NCBI RefSeq assembly: GCF_001909055.1
Contig: NZ_LVWI01000001.1
Coordinates: 186,001 to 250,000 of the forward strand
Direction of reading: 5' to 3'
Length of the DNA: 64,000 nt
Source of the DNA: Paenibacillus helianthi
GTDB taxonomy: Bacteria; Bacillota; Bacilli; Paenibacillales; Paenibacillaceae
Shown: one piece after another, positions 36,003-45,552 of the stretch
Layout of the letters: the number at the start of each line of letters is the position of its first letter
How positions within the stretch are numbered: the stretch's first letter is position 1
The notes under the pieces: model-generated
Seen by the model: the letters and a program-made list of their open reading frames with translations, nothing else
The model's database searches: none
What the model was told of the DNA's origin: nothing
Translations under genes and position numbers: made by a program

Positions 36003-36050
36003 AAGGGGGAGTCCCAAAAGCCAAATGGCTGCTAGGGATTCCCCCTTAGT
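36003..36050 (+). terminator. Terminator of the DUF1657 gene
   Basis: AAGGGGGA and TCCC pair with GGGA and TCCCCCTT across a central loop, followed by AGTTTTGG. Confidence 0.7.
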
Positions 36051-36178
36051 TTTGGTAAAATGGAAGTACATCCAGAAACTAGTGTTTCCATGACCTCCTA
36101 TTTATTGTATTTATTTATAAAATATGACTGAATAGATGATGTCAACAAAACATGGATTTATATGACTTTACTTCAAAA

Positions 36179-36220
36179 GTAAAAAACGCTTTGGCGAGGA
36201 ATAGCTTCCTGTCCAAAGCG
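36179..36220 (-). terminator. Terminator of the epimerase-dehydrogenase operon
   Basis: The stem CGCTTTGG/CCAAAGCG, with an inner AGGAA/TTCCT pairing, is followed on the minus strand by six T. Confidence 0.8.
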
Positions 36221-36256
36221 CATTTGATACATCCGTACCCGCTAAGTATTGTCACC

Positions 36257-37321
36257 CTATTTATGCTGGAGGTGTTCTTCGTCACTGGATAAAAAACCGG
36301 CGAGCTCCACTTTTCTCCCCGTCCGCGCACTCTCCAGTGCACCGAACACCATCGCCATACTTTTGCGGTTGTCACGGCAATCGGTTTCTGCTGGACGCTG
36401 TTCTGCCAGAGCCTGGAACATCTCCTCGAGACATCCGTGATGGAAGGTATCCTTCATCTCTACAGCTACTCCCTCCACCCGTTCATAATCACGAATGAAT
36501 TTACCGTCCGCAACACCGTCTGCTACCTTTTCGGCATAGGGCATCCCTTCGCCATCCCAGACCGCAGTTCCCAGGTCTCCCTGTATCCGCCATGAGGCTT
36601 CCCAGGAAGTTGGAGCGCCTTCTGCACACCAAGAACCTTGATAACAGAAGACAGAACCATCCGACATTTCAAAAATACATACTGCTGAGGCATTTCCCGC
36701 GTACCAGGACCCTACCGGGTTGAACTCCTGACAATATACACTTACTGGATCAGCACCACTAATAAACCGCGCCTGGTCGAAGGTGTGAATCGCCATATCA
36801 AGCAGCAGCGGACTCTCCATCACATCCCGGAATCCGCCAAAATGCGGTGCCAGGAAAAAGCTCGCTCCGATATAGCCTATCCGTCCAATTTCCCCATCCA
36901 CTATCAGCTGGCGCAGGGAACGTATACGCAGATCATACCGCCGGTTCTGCATGACGGCATGACTCCGGCCGGTGCGTTCCGCTAAAGAAACAATGGCGTT
37001 GCATTGTTGCATGGTCTCAGCCAGCGGTTTTTCGCTGAATACATCACATTGACGTGTGAGTGCTGTGCTGGCAACCCCATAATGGCTGGACGGTATGGTT
37101 ATATCAAACACCAGGTTTGCCCCAGTATCTTCAATCGCCTGTCCAATATCCGTAAATACAGGACAGTCCAAACCATATTTGTCCGACATCGCCGCCGCAG
37201 CTTCCAGCCGGATATCCACTAGTGCAACAATTCGGACATCTGTGCGCCTCATAGCATAACTGATCCACTCATTGGCCATTCCTCCACAGCCGGCAACGGC
37301 TACGCGATATGTCGCTGTCAT
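36257..37321 (-). CDS. Gfo/Idh/MocA family dehydrogenase 1
   Basis: The 354-residue NAD(P)-dependent enzyme has the Rossmann motif AGCGGMANEW (about 9-18) and the catalytic EKP motif (FSEKPLAETM, about 95-104), then the alpha/beta substrate domain. Family members oxidise sugars or polyols, often at C2 or C3. It follows the TIM-barrel isomerase gene by 22 bp and ends at a strong terminator, so the two form an operon divergent from an AraC regulator. Confidence 0.88.
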   Translation of the reverse strand: MTATYRVAVAGCGGMANEWISYAMRRTDVRIVALVDIRLEAAAAMSDKYGLDCPVFTDIGQAIEDTGANLVFDITIPSSHYGVASTALTRQCDVFSEKPLAETMQQCNAIVSLAERTGRSHAVMQNRRYDLRIRSLRQLIVDGEIGRIGYIGASFFLAPHFGGFRDVMESPLLLDMAIHTFDQARFISGADPVSVYCQEFNPVGSWYAGNASAVCIFEMSDGSVFCYQGSWCAEGAPTSWEASWRIQGDLGTAVWDGEGMPYAEKVADGVADGKFIRDYERVEGVAVEMKDTFHHGCLEEMFQALAEQRPAETDCRDNRKSMAMVFGALESARTGRKVELAGFLSSDEEHLQHK

Positions 37322-37343
37322 AGAAGCTTCCCCGCTTTCTGCA

Positions 37344-38231
37344 TTAGACCGGATTTGGGATAAAGCTACCCCCGCGGCAATGCTTCAAATATTGGAGTGC
37401 ATGGACCTGACCGGTCATTTCCAGCTCATCGCGATACACGGGATCATGCCACCCCTCGATGTCAATGGTGCCCTTGTAACCGGCCTGCCGCAGAATGGTG
37501 ATTACATCCGTCCAATTCGTATCTCCAAAACCAGGAGTCCGGTGCCATACATAAGGCTTGGGGCCATGAATCCCGTATTCTTTGATGATATCCCAGGCAA
37601 TCGTTGCATCCTTGCCATGCACGTGAAAGATTTTATCAGTCCATTTGCGCAGCTGCGGAATCGGATCAATTAGCGCGACCATCTGATGGCACGGTTCCCA
37701 TTCCAGACCGAGATTATCTGCAGGAACGGCGTTGAACATTTTTTCCCAGGCTGTTGGGTTGTGGGCGATATTCCAGTCTCCCGTCTGCCAGTTTCCGTCC
37801 ATGGAGCAATTCTCAAAAGCAATTCGGACCCCTTTGTCAGCAGCCCGCTTCGAGAGTTCTCCGAATACTTCTGTGAATTTCGGAATCGATTCATCAATCG
37901 GCAACCCGGTCAGTCTGCCTGTGAATCCGGAGACCATATCCGTACCGAATAAATGGGCATGGTCAATCAAACGTTCCCAGCTCGCCAGGGTGTCGGCATT
38001 GTCGCCGGTTCCCGTCAGCGGATTCCCGAAGATACCCACCGAGGAAATCATAAAATGATGTTCAGCAGCCAGTTCACGCACCCGTGCCGCCGTCTCCACC
38101 AGATCCGTTTCTCCTGTAGTCTGCCAGAATGTCAGGCTGAAGGATTCAAAACCATGCTTAATGATTTGGGGAATCACACGGACTGCATCCGTTGCCCCGA
38201 CAAGTGTTCCGATTCTAATGTCTTCCTGCAT
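37344..38231 (-). CDS. Sugar phosphate isomerase/epimerase (xylose-isomerase-like TIM barrel)
   Basis: The 295-residue protein is a TIM barrel of the AP-endonuclease-2 superfamily, with metal-binding positions in FENCSMDG, EWEPCHQ, HVHGKDA and DIEGWHDP. Members include epimerases and dehydratases for keto-sugars and inositols, and often pair with Gfo/Idh/MocA enzymes as here. The start is ATG 38231; the GTG four codons earlier overlaps the GGAG and is unlikely. Confidence 0.87.
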   Translation of the reverse strand: MQEDIRIGTLVGATDAVRVIPQIIKHGFESFSLTFWQTTGETDLVETAARVRELAAEHHFMISSVGIFGNPLTGTGDNADTLASWERLIDHAHLFGTDMVSGFTGRLTGLPIDESIPKFTEVFGELSKRAADKGVRIAFENCSMDGNWQTGDWNIAHNPTAWEKMFNAVPADNLGLEWEPCHQMVALIDPIPQLRKWTDKIFHVHGKDATIAWDIIKEYGIHGPKPYVWHRTPGFGDTNWTDVITILRQAGYKGTIDIEGWHDPVYRDELEMTGQVHALQYLKHCRGGSFIPNPV

Positions 38232-38349
38232 CTTGTATACCACTCCAATATTGGTTTATAGTAAGTTCAGCAACCCAAGTATATAGCGCATCTGTAGCGA
38301 AATCTCTTCTTATCTTGTGCGAAAATAGCTGAATATTGTGGGAGTTGAC

Positions 38350-39243
38350 GTGGCTGTGACTTATCCGAAGGAATTGAAGGAACATCCTCAGCTTGAAGAA
38401 AAGATCTACCCGTTCCGCGTGTTTTTCAATCAATACCGGGATGCCAAGGCAGAGCAGAACATTCTTTTTCTACATTGGCATGAGCATTTCGAGATTATTG
38501 TGATGCAGCAAGGCAGAGCAATCTTCCATATTGACAGTAAGCCTTATGAAGCCGGACCGGGTGATGTGATCCTCGTGCCTTCTGGCGGTCTTCATGTCGG
38601 CTACAGTTTGAGCAGAGGGGATATCGAATACGTGTCCATAGTGTTCCATAGTTCATTATTCAAAGACCGGAATCAGGATTCGCAGCATGAGTTATTTGTG
38701 GCCCCCTATTTGAATAATTTGTATCATTTCCCGGTCAAGCCTGTAGAACAGAACCCGGTGTGCGGCACCTATTACCCCTTGCTGGCCTCCGTTATTCAAG
38801 AGGTTCAGGAGAAGGGGCCTGCTTTTCAATTGGTTGTCAAAAACCAGCTGCATCTGTTCTTCACCCTGCTCTCACGGACTTTTCCGCCCCGGCAGATGTT
38901 AGGCAGGTATCACAGTGAACGCCAATCCATTAACCAGGAACGCTTCAAACCGCTGCTGGAATATCTGGAACTGCATTATGACGAGAAAATATCGATTGAG
39001 TATGCTGCCAGATTCGTAAATCTCAATCCGTACCATTTCTGCAAAACCTTCAAAAAACTGACCGGACGCACCTTTGTCGAATATGTAAACCTCTGCCGGG
39101 TGAATGAGGCCGAACGGCTCCTGCTGGAAACGGACTACACGGTAACGGAAATTTCCGGAAAAGTCGGCTGTGATAATCCCAATTACTTCACAAAACTCTA
39201 CAAGCAGTACAAGGGGCTTACCCCCTCAGCTGCGAGAAAATAG
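38350..39243 (+). CDS. AraC family regulator with cupin sensor
   Basis: The protein of about 297 residues has an N-terminal cupin (HWHEHFEIIVMQQG with His ligands; PYEAGPGDVILVPSGGLH) and a C-terminal AraC domain (IEYAARFVNLNPYHFCKTFKKLTG). It is divergent from the isomerase-dehydrogenase operon and should control it. The start is one of several GTGs: 38350 lies 5 nt after GGGAG and 38356 lies 11 nt after it; 38338 overlaps the Shine-Dalgarno. Confidence 0.85.
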   Translation: MAVTYPKELKEHPQLEEKIYPFRVFFNQYRDAKAEQNILFLHWHEHFEIIVMQQGRAIFHIDSKPYEAGPGDVILVPSGGLHVGYSLSRGDIEYVSIVFHSSLFKDRNQDSQHELFVAPYLNNLYHFPVKPVEQNPVCGTYYPLLASVIQEVQEKGPAFQLVVKNQLHLFFTLLSRTFPPRQMLGRYHSERQSINQERFKPLLEYLELHYDEKISIEYAARFVNLNPYHFCKTFKKLTGRTFVEYVNLCRVNEAERLLLETDYTVTEISGKVGCDNPNYFTKLYKQYKGLTPSAARK

Positions 39244-39290
39244 GGATTGCTGAGTCCACAGCTGTCATGTTTTTACGGATCAGTCTGTAG

Positions 39291-39323
39291 AAAAAAGCAC
39301 CGTTCATAATCTGTGAACGGTGC
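39291..39323 (-). terminator. Terminator of the LacI-dehydrogenase operon
   Basis: The stem GCACCGTTCA/TGAACGGTGC has a 7-nt loop and is followed on the minus strand by six T. Confidence 0.85.
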
Positions 39324-39342
39324 CGAAAGAAGGCTATCGAAA

Positions 39343-40446
39343 TTAATCAAGGGTATAGGGTTCAAGGCCCTGAGGCAGGGGTGCCGGACGAACACAGGTG
39401 CTCTCCATTTCATAGAACCGCTGCGAATCGGAGGAGTCGTGAAAAGCCCACATCGCTTCCAGCACATGGTAAGCCAACTCTCCACTGGCCCGGTGCGGGC
39501 GCCCGCTGCGGATAGCATATGCCATATCCGCCGGACCGATCCCCCGGGTATTCTGGTCGTAGCCCGGCAGGAGCGCCTGCTCACGCCATTCATTTTCACC
39601 TGTCTTACGGTATCTGACGATGCCCCCGAATGTGTTCGGATCCGGCACCTGAAGGGTTCCTTCCGTGCCGTAGATCTCAATCGGCGGCAAATCGCTGCCG
39701 CCAAACACATCAAAGCTGGTGATCATCGTAGCGATCGCGCCGCTGCTGAATTGCAGCGTTCCGGCGACATGCGTCGGGGTATCGACCGGAATCTTTTGTC
39801 CCGCCTTCTTCTCGCTTGTGATGGTACGTTCCTCCAGTGCTTTCCCAGTCATTCCGGCTACTGTGCGGATAGGCCCCAGGAGCTGCACGAGTGCAGTTAA
39901 ATAATACGGTCCCATATCGAACATAGGGCCACCACCCGCAGCATAATAGAATTCAGGGTCGGGATGCCAATGCTCATGCCCCCTCCCTAACATGAACGCT
40001 GTCGCCGCAACCGGGCGGCCAATCACTCCATCCTCAATCAGCTTAAGCGCCGTCTGAATTCCGGCACCGAGGAAGGTTTCCGGAGCACTGCCAACCAGCA
40101 GCTCTTTAGTTTTTGCCACTTCCAGCACCTTAAGTCCTTCCTCTCTGGTAACCGTGAGCGGCTTCTCGGCATAGACATGCTTACCGGCCTCCAGCGCACG
40201 CAAGGTAATTGCAGCATGAGCAGCAGGGATAGTTAAATTAATTACGATTTCAATCTCAGGGTCTTCCAACAGCTGCTCAACAGTATAGACGAGGGGAATT
40301 CCATATTTAGCTGCCTGCTCTGCTGCTCTGTCCGGGTCCATATCCGCACAAGCAGCAAGATCCAGAATCTCGAACTTCTGACAATTCTCCATATAGATGC
40401 CGCTGATTTTGCCGCAGCCGATAATGCCAACCTTTACTTTATCCAT
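39343..40446 (-). CDS. Gfo/Idh/MocA family dehydrogenase 2
   Basis: The 367-residue protein has GIIGCGKISGIY (about 8-19) and the EKP motif in VYAEKPLTVTREEG (about 90-103). It is the last gene of the operon LacI - dehydrogenase 3 - ThuA - dehydrogenase 2, starting 18 bp after the ThuA gene. Neither dehydrogenase in this operon is a close copy of the other, so they probably act on different steps or substrates. Confidence 0.88.
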   Translation of the reverse strand: MDKVKVGIIGCGKISGIYMENCQKFEILDLAACADMDPDRAAEQAAKYGIPLVYTVEQLLEDPEIEIVINLTIPAAHAAITLRALEAGKHVYAEKPLTVTREEGLKVLEVAKTKELLVGSAPETFLGAGIQTALKLIEDGVIGRPVAATAFMLGRGHEHWHPDPEFYYAAGGGPMFDMGPYYLTALVQLLGPIRTVAGMTGKALEERTITSEKKAGQKIPVDTPTHVAGTLQFSSGAIATMITSFDVFGGSDLPPIEIYGTEGTLQVPDPNTFGGIVRYRKTGENEWREQALLPGYDQNTRGIGPADMAYAIRSGRPHRASGELAYHVLEAMWAFHDSSDSQRFYEMESTCVRPAPLPQGLEPYTLD

Positions 40447-40464
40447 GTCTTAATCGCTCCTACA

Positions 40465-41193
40465 CTAGAATTGGCTGTCCGCCATGCCACTGTATCCGGC
40501 ACCTGCCGTTTGCTCCAGATTCGCTGCTGCTTCAGTCTTGCCCTCTGCTGCCCACAGGAGTCCCCGGCGCATCAATTCTTTTACCGGGAGAAGCTCTACA
40601 ATATCAGCATGGTGCCCAAGCGAATTGTAATAGACCCGTCCATGTCCCCAGCGCTTGGTCCAGACTACAGGCATATCTACGGCTTTGTTCGTTGCGTGTG
40701 GCCCTTGCACAACCGGAAATCTTGTTGTCGCCAGCACCTCCACCGCCGGATCAATATGCAGATAATACTGCTCGGAGGTGACTTCGAAATCCTTAATACC
40801 TGCTGTCAGCGGGCTGGAGCCTTGGCAGATCTCAACGGTATACTGGACGCCGTCATTGCCTGGATGGGCAACCCATTGCCCTCCCGTCATGAACTGCCAG
40901 TCTACATTGGTCCGGAAAGAGTCGCACATGCCGCCATGGCAGCCCGCAAGTCCAGTCCCATTCTGTACAGCAGCCGATACATTATTGACCAGCTCCTGCG
41001 CAATTTCTCCCATGGTCCAGACCGGTACGATCAAATCCAGCCCCAGCAGCTTCTCCTTATCAGCGAATGCTTCCAGCGTATTTGCTACCTCTACCTCGAA
41101 CTGAGCTTCACGCAAAATCTCCGCAAATATTCCGGCGACCTGCTCCGGCTCATGTCCATCCCAGCCGCCCCATACGATTAATGCTTTCTTCAT
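40465..41193 (-). CDS. ThuA domain protein
   Basis: The protein of about 242 residues has the ThuA (trehalose utilisation A) glutamine-amidotransferase-like fold: LIVWGGWDGHEPEQVA at the start, then GTGLAGCHGGMCDSFR and VVWTKRWGHGRVYYNSLGH. ThuA proteins accompany Gfo/Idh/MocA dehydrogenases in pathways that process disaccharides via 3-keto intermediates; the exact chemistry is not settled. AAGGAG lies before two ATGs (41196 and 41193); 41193 gives the better spacing. Confidence 0.87.
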   Translation of the reverse strand: MKKALIVWGGWDGHEPEQVAGIFAEILREAQFEVEVANTLEAFADKEKLLGLDLIVPVWTMGEIAQELVNNVSAAVQNGTGLAGCHGGMCDSFRTNVDWQFMTGGQWVAHPGNDGVQYTVEICQGSSPLTAGIKDFEVTSEQYYLHIDPAVEVLATTRFPVVQGPHATNKAVDMPVVWTKRWGHGRVYYNSLGHHADIVELLPVKELMRRGLLWAAEGKTEAAANLEQTAGAGYSGMADSQF

Positions 41194-41232
41194 CATTGTC
41201 ACTCCTTCTCCTACATCATAGTCATAGAATCA

Positions 41233-42393
41233 TTACATCTCGGATAACTCTACCCAGCGCCGCTCCTGCACCGAACGTTCCACAGCTTCCAGCACCGCCT
41301 GGCATTTCACCCCATCGTGAAAATTCGGCACGGGCTGACGGCCTTCAGCTGCTGCGGATGACAACTCCAGGATTTCATGAATGAAGGTATGCTCAAAACC
41401 TATTGTATGACCCGGCGGCCACCAGGCCTCAGCATAATCATGAACTGGATCGGTGGCGAGAACCCGCCGGAAACCTTGCACATCCTCATCGTCAGAGGTC
41501 AGATATACTTCCAGCTCGTTCATCCGTTCGAAATCAAACTTCACACTCCCGAGACTGCCGTTAATTTCAAAAGAATTGGTCGAACGGTGACCTGCAGCAA
41601 AACGTGTGGCTTCAAAACTGCCCATGGCACCGTTTGCAAAACGCGCCAGAAACAGTGTGGCATCATCTACAGTTACAGGACCTCTAGGGCCGCCGGCACT
41701 TGCTTTTGCACTAAGACCCGTCATTTCTGCAGCCAAAGGGCGTTCCTTGATGAAGGTCTCACTCATCCCGATAACCTCTTTCAGGTCACCTACCAAATAA
41801 TGAGCAAGATCAATCAGATGAGCTCCGAGATCGCCATGTGAACCGGAACCGGCAATCTCCTTCTGCAGCCTCCATACCAGCGGAAACTCGGGGTCCAGAA
41901 TCCAGTCCTGCAGAAACCAGGCACGGAAATGATAGATTTGGCCCAGCCGTCCGCTCTCTACCAGCCGTTTGGCCAGCCGCACCGCCGGCGAGAACCGGTA
42001 GTTGAAACCCACCATATGCATAACCCCGGCATCCTCTGCCGCCTTCAGCATTTCGCGGGAATCCGCAAGAGTCAAGGCCAGAGGCTTCTCGCAAAAGACA
42101 TGCTTGCCTGCTTTCACGGCAGCCAGTGCAATCTCTTTATGAGCATCACTGGGGGCGTTAATATCGATCCAATCGATATCGTCACGGCCTACCAGTTCTC
42201 TCCAATCCGTAACAGTCTCCTGCCAGCCCAGCTGGTCAGCGGCTTCCTTCAGTGCATCGGCATTCCGTCCGCATAACACAGACATCTCCGGCTTCAGCGC
42301 CTTCGGGAAGAACATCGGCAGACTGCGGTAAGCATTGCTATGAGCCTTGCCCATGAACTTGTATCCAATCATTCCAATGCGAAGCTGTTTCAT
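41233..42393 (-). CDS. Gfo/Idh/MocA family dehydrogenase 3
   Basis: The 386-residue protein has GMIGYKFMGKAHSNAY (about 7-22), a common opening in sugar and inositol dehydrogenases, and the EKP motif in VFCEKPLALTL (about 95-105). Late motifs HGDLGAHLIDLAHYL fit the substrate domain. The first four bases overlap the LacI stop. GGGGGG lies upstream of the ATG. Confidence 0.88.
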   Translation of the reverse strand: MKQLRIGMIGYKFMGKAHSNAYRSLPMFFPKALKPEMSVLCGRNADALKEAADQLGWQETVTDWRELVGRDDIDWIDINAPSDAHKEIALAAVKAGKHVFCEKPLALTLADSREMLKAAEDAGVMHMVGFNYRFSPAVRLAKRLVESGRLGQIYHFRAWFLQDWILDPEFPLVWRLQKEIAGSGSHGDLGAHLIDLAHYLVGDLKEVIGMSETFIKERPLAAEMTGLSAKASAGGPRGPVTVDDATLFLARFANGAMGSFEATRFAAGHRSTNSFEINGSLGSVKFDFERMNELEVYLTSDDEDVQGFRRVLATDPVHDYAEAWWPPGHTIGFEHTFIHEILELSSAAAEGRQPVPNFHDGVKCQAVLEAVERSVQERRWVELSEM

Positions 42394-43442
42394 TGAATCC
42401 CCCCTGTTCTTAATGATGAAGCACGAACCACAAGCTTGGCAGGAAGCTTCACGCGGATCATCTCATTCCCGGAATTCACTCCCCCGTTCTCCAGAAGCTC
42501 CAGGACCTTAGCCGCAGCGATTTCCCCCAGCTGATAAAAGGGTACCCGAACGCTGCTGAGTGCCGGAGTTGTAAGCTCTGCGGCATCCGAATCGTCATAA
42601 CCGACAATCGCAGGCATCCGGTCCGTGTTGACCCCCAGCTCACGCAGGCCTTGCTGAAGTCCAATAGCCATCCGGTCATTGGCTACCACCACCGCCTCGA
42701 TATGCTCTAGTTGAGGCAATATGGCCTGCGCGGCTGCCATTCCGCTTCTGCGGCTGAAATTCCCTTCGAACATGAGCGAAGCATCTGCAGGAATCCCCTC
42801 TTCCTGAAGCGCCTGCATATACCCCTCCAGCCGGTCGCGGCTGTTGGAATATGCCTGCGGACCATTCAGAAAGGCTATACGGGTGAAGCCTTGACTAAGC
42901 AGATGCTTCACCGCCAGCTGGCAGCCTTCGACGTGGTCGGCATCCACCTCATGGAACGATTCCCCTTCATAATGCTGGTTAATCAGGCAGTAGGGATGCC
43001 CGTCCTTCTTCAGCTGCCGCAGTGCTTCAAGCTCTCCAGCCTCCTCTTTGGCCCCCAGCACTATACAGGCATCTACCTTGCGCATCCGGAAGAGCCCGCA
43101 ATAATCCAGCGGCTCATCGGCTTCCCGGAAGATCATCAGCAGATCATAGCCCTCTTCTCTTGCCCGGCTTCCAATTCCGCTTAGAATTTCAGAGAAATAG
43201 TACGCGGAGAACAACCGGGCTTTGGGCAGATAAGGCATGACGACACCCAGATTTCCGCTGCGCTTGCGGGCAAAGCTGCGGGCAAGCGAGCTTGGGGTGT
43301 AACCAAGCTCCCGTGCGGCGGCAATCACACGCTCCTTGGTCTTTTCTTTGAGCGGACCGACATTGTTCAGTACACGGGAGACCGTTGCTTCTGAAACCCC
43401 GGCAAGCTCGGCAACCTCTTTGCGGCTTGCGATAGCAATCAT
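42390..43442 (-). CDS. LacI family transcriptional regulator
   Basis: The protein of about 350 residues has a LacI helix-turn-helix (SRKEVAELAGVSEATVSRVLN, first 27 residues), a hinge helix (SLARSFARK) and a periplasmic-binding-protein-like sensor. The start is taken at ATG 43442, with an AAAAGG upstream at wide spacing. The open frame extends to GTG 43472, but a perfect operator-like palindrome covers that position, suggesting it is leader. It heads the operon that it probably represses. Confidence 0.88.
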   Translation of the reverse strand: MIAIASRKEVAELAGVSEATVSRVLNNVGPLKEKTKERVIAAARELGYTPSSLARSFARKRSGNLGVVMPYLPKARLFSAYYFSEILSGIGSRAREEGYDLLMIFREADEPLDYCGLFRMRKVDACIVLGAKEEAGELEALRQLKKDGHPYCLINQHYEGESFHEVDADHVEGCQLAVKHLLSQGFTRIAFLNGPQAYSNSRDRLEGYMQALQEEGIPADASLMFEGNFSRRSGMAAAQAILPQLEHIEAVVVANDRMAIGLQQGLRELGVNTDRMPAIVGYDDSDAAELTTPALSSVRVPFYQLGEIAAAKVLELLENGGVNSGNEMIRVKLPAKLVVRASSLRTGGIQ

Positions 43443-43463
43443 CCTTTCTATAGCCTTTTGTCG

Positions 43464-43481
43464 AATGTACACGCGTACATT
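43464..43481. promoter_or_regulatory. LacI-family operator
   Basis: The 18-bp palindrome AATGTAC-ACGC-GTACATT has 7-bp perfect arms and a CpG at the dyad centre, as in LacI/GalR-type operators. It sits 22 bp upstream of the lacI start and would allow autoregulation of the whole operon. Confidence 0.7.
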
Positions 43482-43564
43482 TTCTCATGAAGAACGGCTG
43501 GCGTCAATCACCAAAACCGTAATTCGATAAGATTCCATAAACTCAGATAACACCATCCAATATC

Positions 43565-44431
43565 TTATTCTAACCAGGACTGAACATGCTTCAAAAACCG
43601 CTTGGTCGCCGGAGAAGCATATTTCAGCGAATGAACAGCGATCCCTAGCGAACGGAAGCTTCGCTCTTCAAGCTCCAGCATGGCCACGTTATGGTTTTGG
43701 CGCTGAATGACCAGTTCCGGCAGAATGCTGATGCCAAGTCCGTTTTCCACCATGGCAATTATGGCATAATCATCTCCGGCCGAGAATTTGATATTCGGCT
43801 TAATAGCCGCCTTATCGAGCACCCGTCTGACATCGTAATCCGAACCTGCCTTCGGGATGATGAAATCCTCATGTGCGATCTGCGCAAGCGGCATATACGG
43901 CGCCCGGCTTAGGGGATGCTCCTTGGAGAGGACAGCCAGCATACGGTCCTGCTTGAGCGGAATAACCTCGAATTTTTCCCGGGTAGGAAGCGACAAAAAA
44001 CCGCAATCGACCACTCCGGCTTCAATCCACTGCTCAATTTCCAGATAACCGCCTTCCATGAGCTTAAACTCAATATAGGGATACTCCTTGCGGAATTGCT
44101 TGATCATTCCCGGCAGCCAGTGTACAGAAACGCTGGTGAAGGTACCAATGGTGATGGTTCCAGTCTCCAGCCCGTGGATGTCGGCAACCTGCTGCTTCAG
44201 TTGCTCGTTCCATTTCATCATTTCACGGATCGGCTGAATCACCTGTTCGCCGTTGATCGTTAGTTTGACTCCTGAACGGTTCCTGACCAGCAGAGTGAAG
44301 CCAAATTCCGTCTCCAGGCTGGAGATCGTATGACTGATGCCTGATTGGGTGAAGCCCATCACCTCTGCGGCCCGGGTCAGACTGCCCAGCTCCACGACTT
44401 TGAGGAATACTTCATACTTACTAATGCTCAA
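43565..44431 (-). CDS. LysR family transcriptional regulator
   Basis: The 288-residue protein has an N-terminal LysR helix-turn-helix (GSLTRAAEVMGFTQSGISHTISSLE) and a two-lobe effector domain. The start is TTG 44431, 9 nt after GGAGG. It is divergent from the EamA transporter gene with about 130 bp between, the usual arrangement for a LysR regulator and its target. Confidence 0.9.
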   Translation of the reverse strand: MSISKYEVFLKVVELGSLTRAAEVMGFTQSGISHTISSLETEFGFTLLVRNRSGVKLTINGEQVIQPIREMMKWNEQLKQQVADIHGLETGTITIGTFTSVSVHWLPGMIKQFRKEYPYIEFKLMEGGYLEIEQWIEAGVVDCGFLSLPTREKFEVIPLKQDRMLAVLSKEHPLSRAPYMPLAQIAHEDFIIPKAGSDYDVRRVLDKAAIKPNIKFSAGDDYAIIAMVENGLGISILPELVIQRQNHNVAMLELEERSFRSLGIAVHSLKYASPATKRFLKHVQSWLE

Positions 44432-44560
44432 TGCTCGCCACCTCCGGATTTACATTAGTAATACTCATGTATTCTATGATAAACATTCAGTTAACTTATG
44501 TATTTCACCATATTATACTATAGGAGTTCGCCACTTGAAATGATGAAGGATGATGACAGA

Positions 44561-45463
44561 ATGAAGCCGCTGAAGGCTGAGTTAATGCTCTTTATAGTAA
44601 CCATGTTCTGGGGCTCGTCCTATATGTTCATGAAGATGGGGCTAGGTTCGCTCGGGGAATTCAATCTGATTGCATTGCGCTTCGGACTTGCCTTTATCCT
44701 GGCAGCCACCCTGTTTCACAAACGCCTTAGAACTGTAGATGTACGGACCCTGAAATATGGAGCATTGCTCGGATTTTTACTGCTGGGTGTATTCACCTGC
44801 ATCACCTTTGGCTTGAAGACTACGACCACCTCGAATGCCGGATTTCTAGTGGCGTTGACTGTTATTTTTGTGCCGATGATCGATGTGCTCGTATTTCGAA
44901 AAAAAGTCGCCCCCCCTCAAGTTATCGGAGCGGTTCTGGCCATAACCGGTATCGGGCTTCTCACCTTGAATTCTTCCCTGCACATGCAGCCGGGTGATCT
45001 GTTATGCATTCTGTCCGCTGTATTCTATGCCGTACAGATACTGGTAACATCCAAAGCGGTTAAAGTCTGCGACAGTCTATCTATCGGCATTCTTCAACTC
45101 GGTTTCGCCGGAGGCTTTGCGCTGGTTTTGTCGTTCTTGTTCGAGACACCGGCTTTGCCCTCTTCACTGCCCGGGTGGATCGCAATCCTGGCACTTGGCA
45201 TTTTCTGCAGTGCCTGCGGCTTTATCCTGCAACCCGTGGCCCAAAAATACACAACACCTACCCGTACCGGATTGATCTTCTCTATGGAGCCAGTTTTCGC
45301 TGCCCTGTTCGGTTATTGGTTTGCCGGCGAGCAGCTGTCGATGCAGGGTTACACCGGTGCGGCTCTGGTGCTTCTGGGAATCGTAGCCTCCGAGCTCCTC
45401 AGCAAAGCACACTTTGCTCCTGTCACCTACAAGCTGCATAAGAAACGGCGGGTCAATTTATAG
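44561..45463 (+). CDS. EamA/DMT family transporter
   Basis: The protein of about 300 residues has ten hydrophobic helices in two EamA repeats (FWGSSYMFMKMGLG; PTRTGLIFSMEPVFAALFGYWFAGE). DMT proteins export amino acids, metabolites or drugs. The start is ATG 44561 with AAGGA 10 nt upstream; ATG 44540 after TAGGAG (13 nt) is an alternative. It is probably controlled by the divergent LysR gene. Confidence 0.87.
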   Translation: MKPLKAELMLFIVTMFWGSSYMFMKMGLGSLGEFNLIALRFGLAFILAATLFHKRLRTVDVRTLKYGALLGFLLLGVFTCITFGLKTTTTSNAGFLVALTVIFVPMIDVLVFRKKVAPPQVIGAVLAITGIGLLTLNSSLHMQPGDLLCILSAVFYAVQILVTSKAVKVCDSLSIGILQLGFAGGFALVLSFLFETPALPSSLPGWIAILALGIFCSACGFILQPVAQKYTTPTRTGLIFSMEPVFAALFGYWFAGEQLSMQGYTGAALVLLGIVASELLSKAHFAPVTYKLHKKRRVNL

Positions 45464-45483
45464 AACAATCTAAAGTAACAGCA

Positions 45484-45517
45484 AAAAGCCGCTCAGCGAA
45501 AAGCTGCAGCGGCTTTT
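45484..45517. terminator. Bidirectional terminator
   Basis: The stem AAAAGCCGCT/AGCGGCTTTT with an inner CAGC/GCTG pairing lies between the convergent EamA and MFS genes. Confidence 0.85.
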
Positions 45518-45552
45518 GATACTACCCACTAACGAATTTCGATCATATACGT

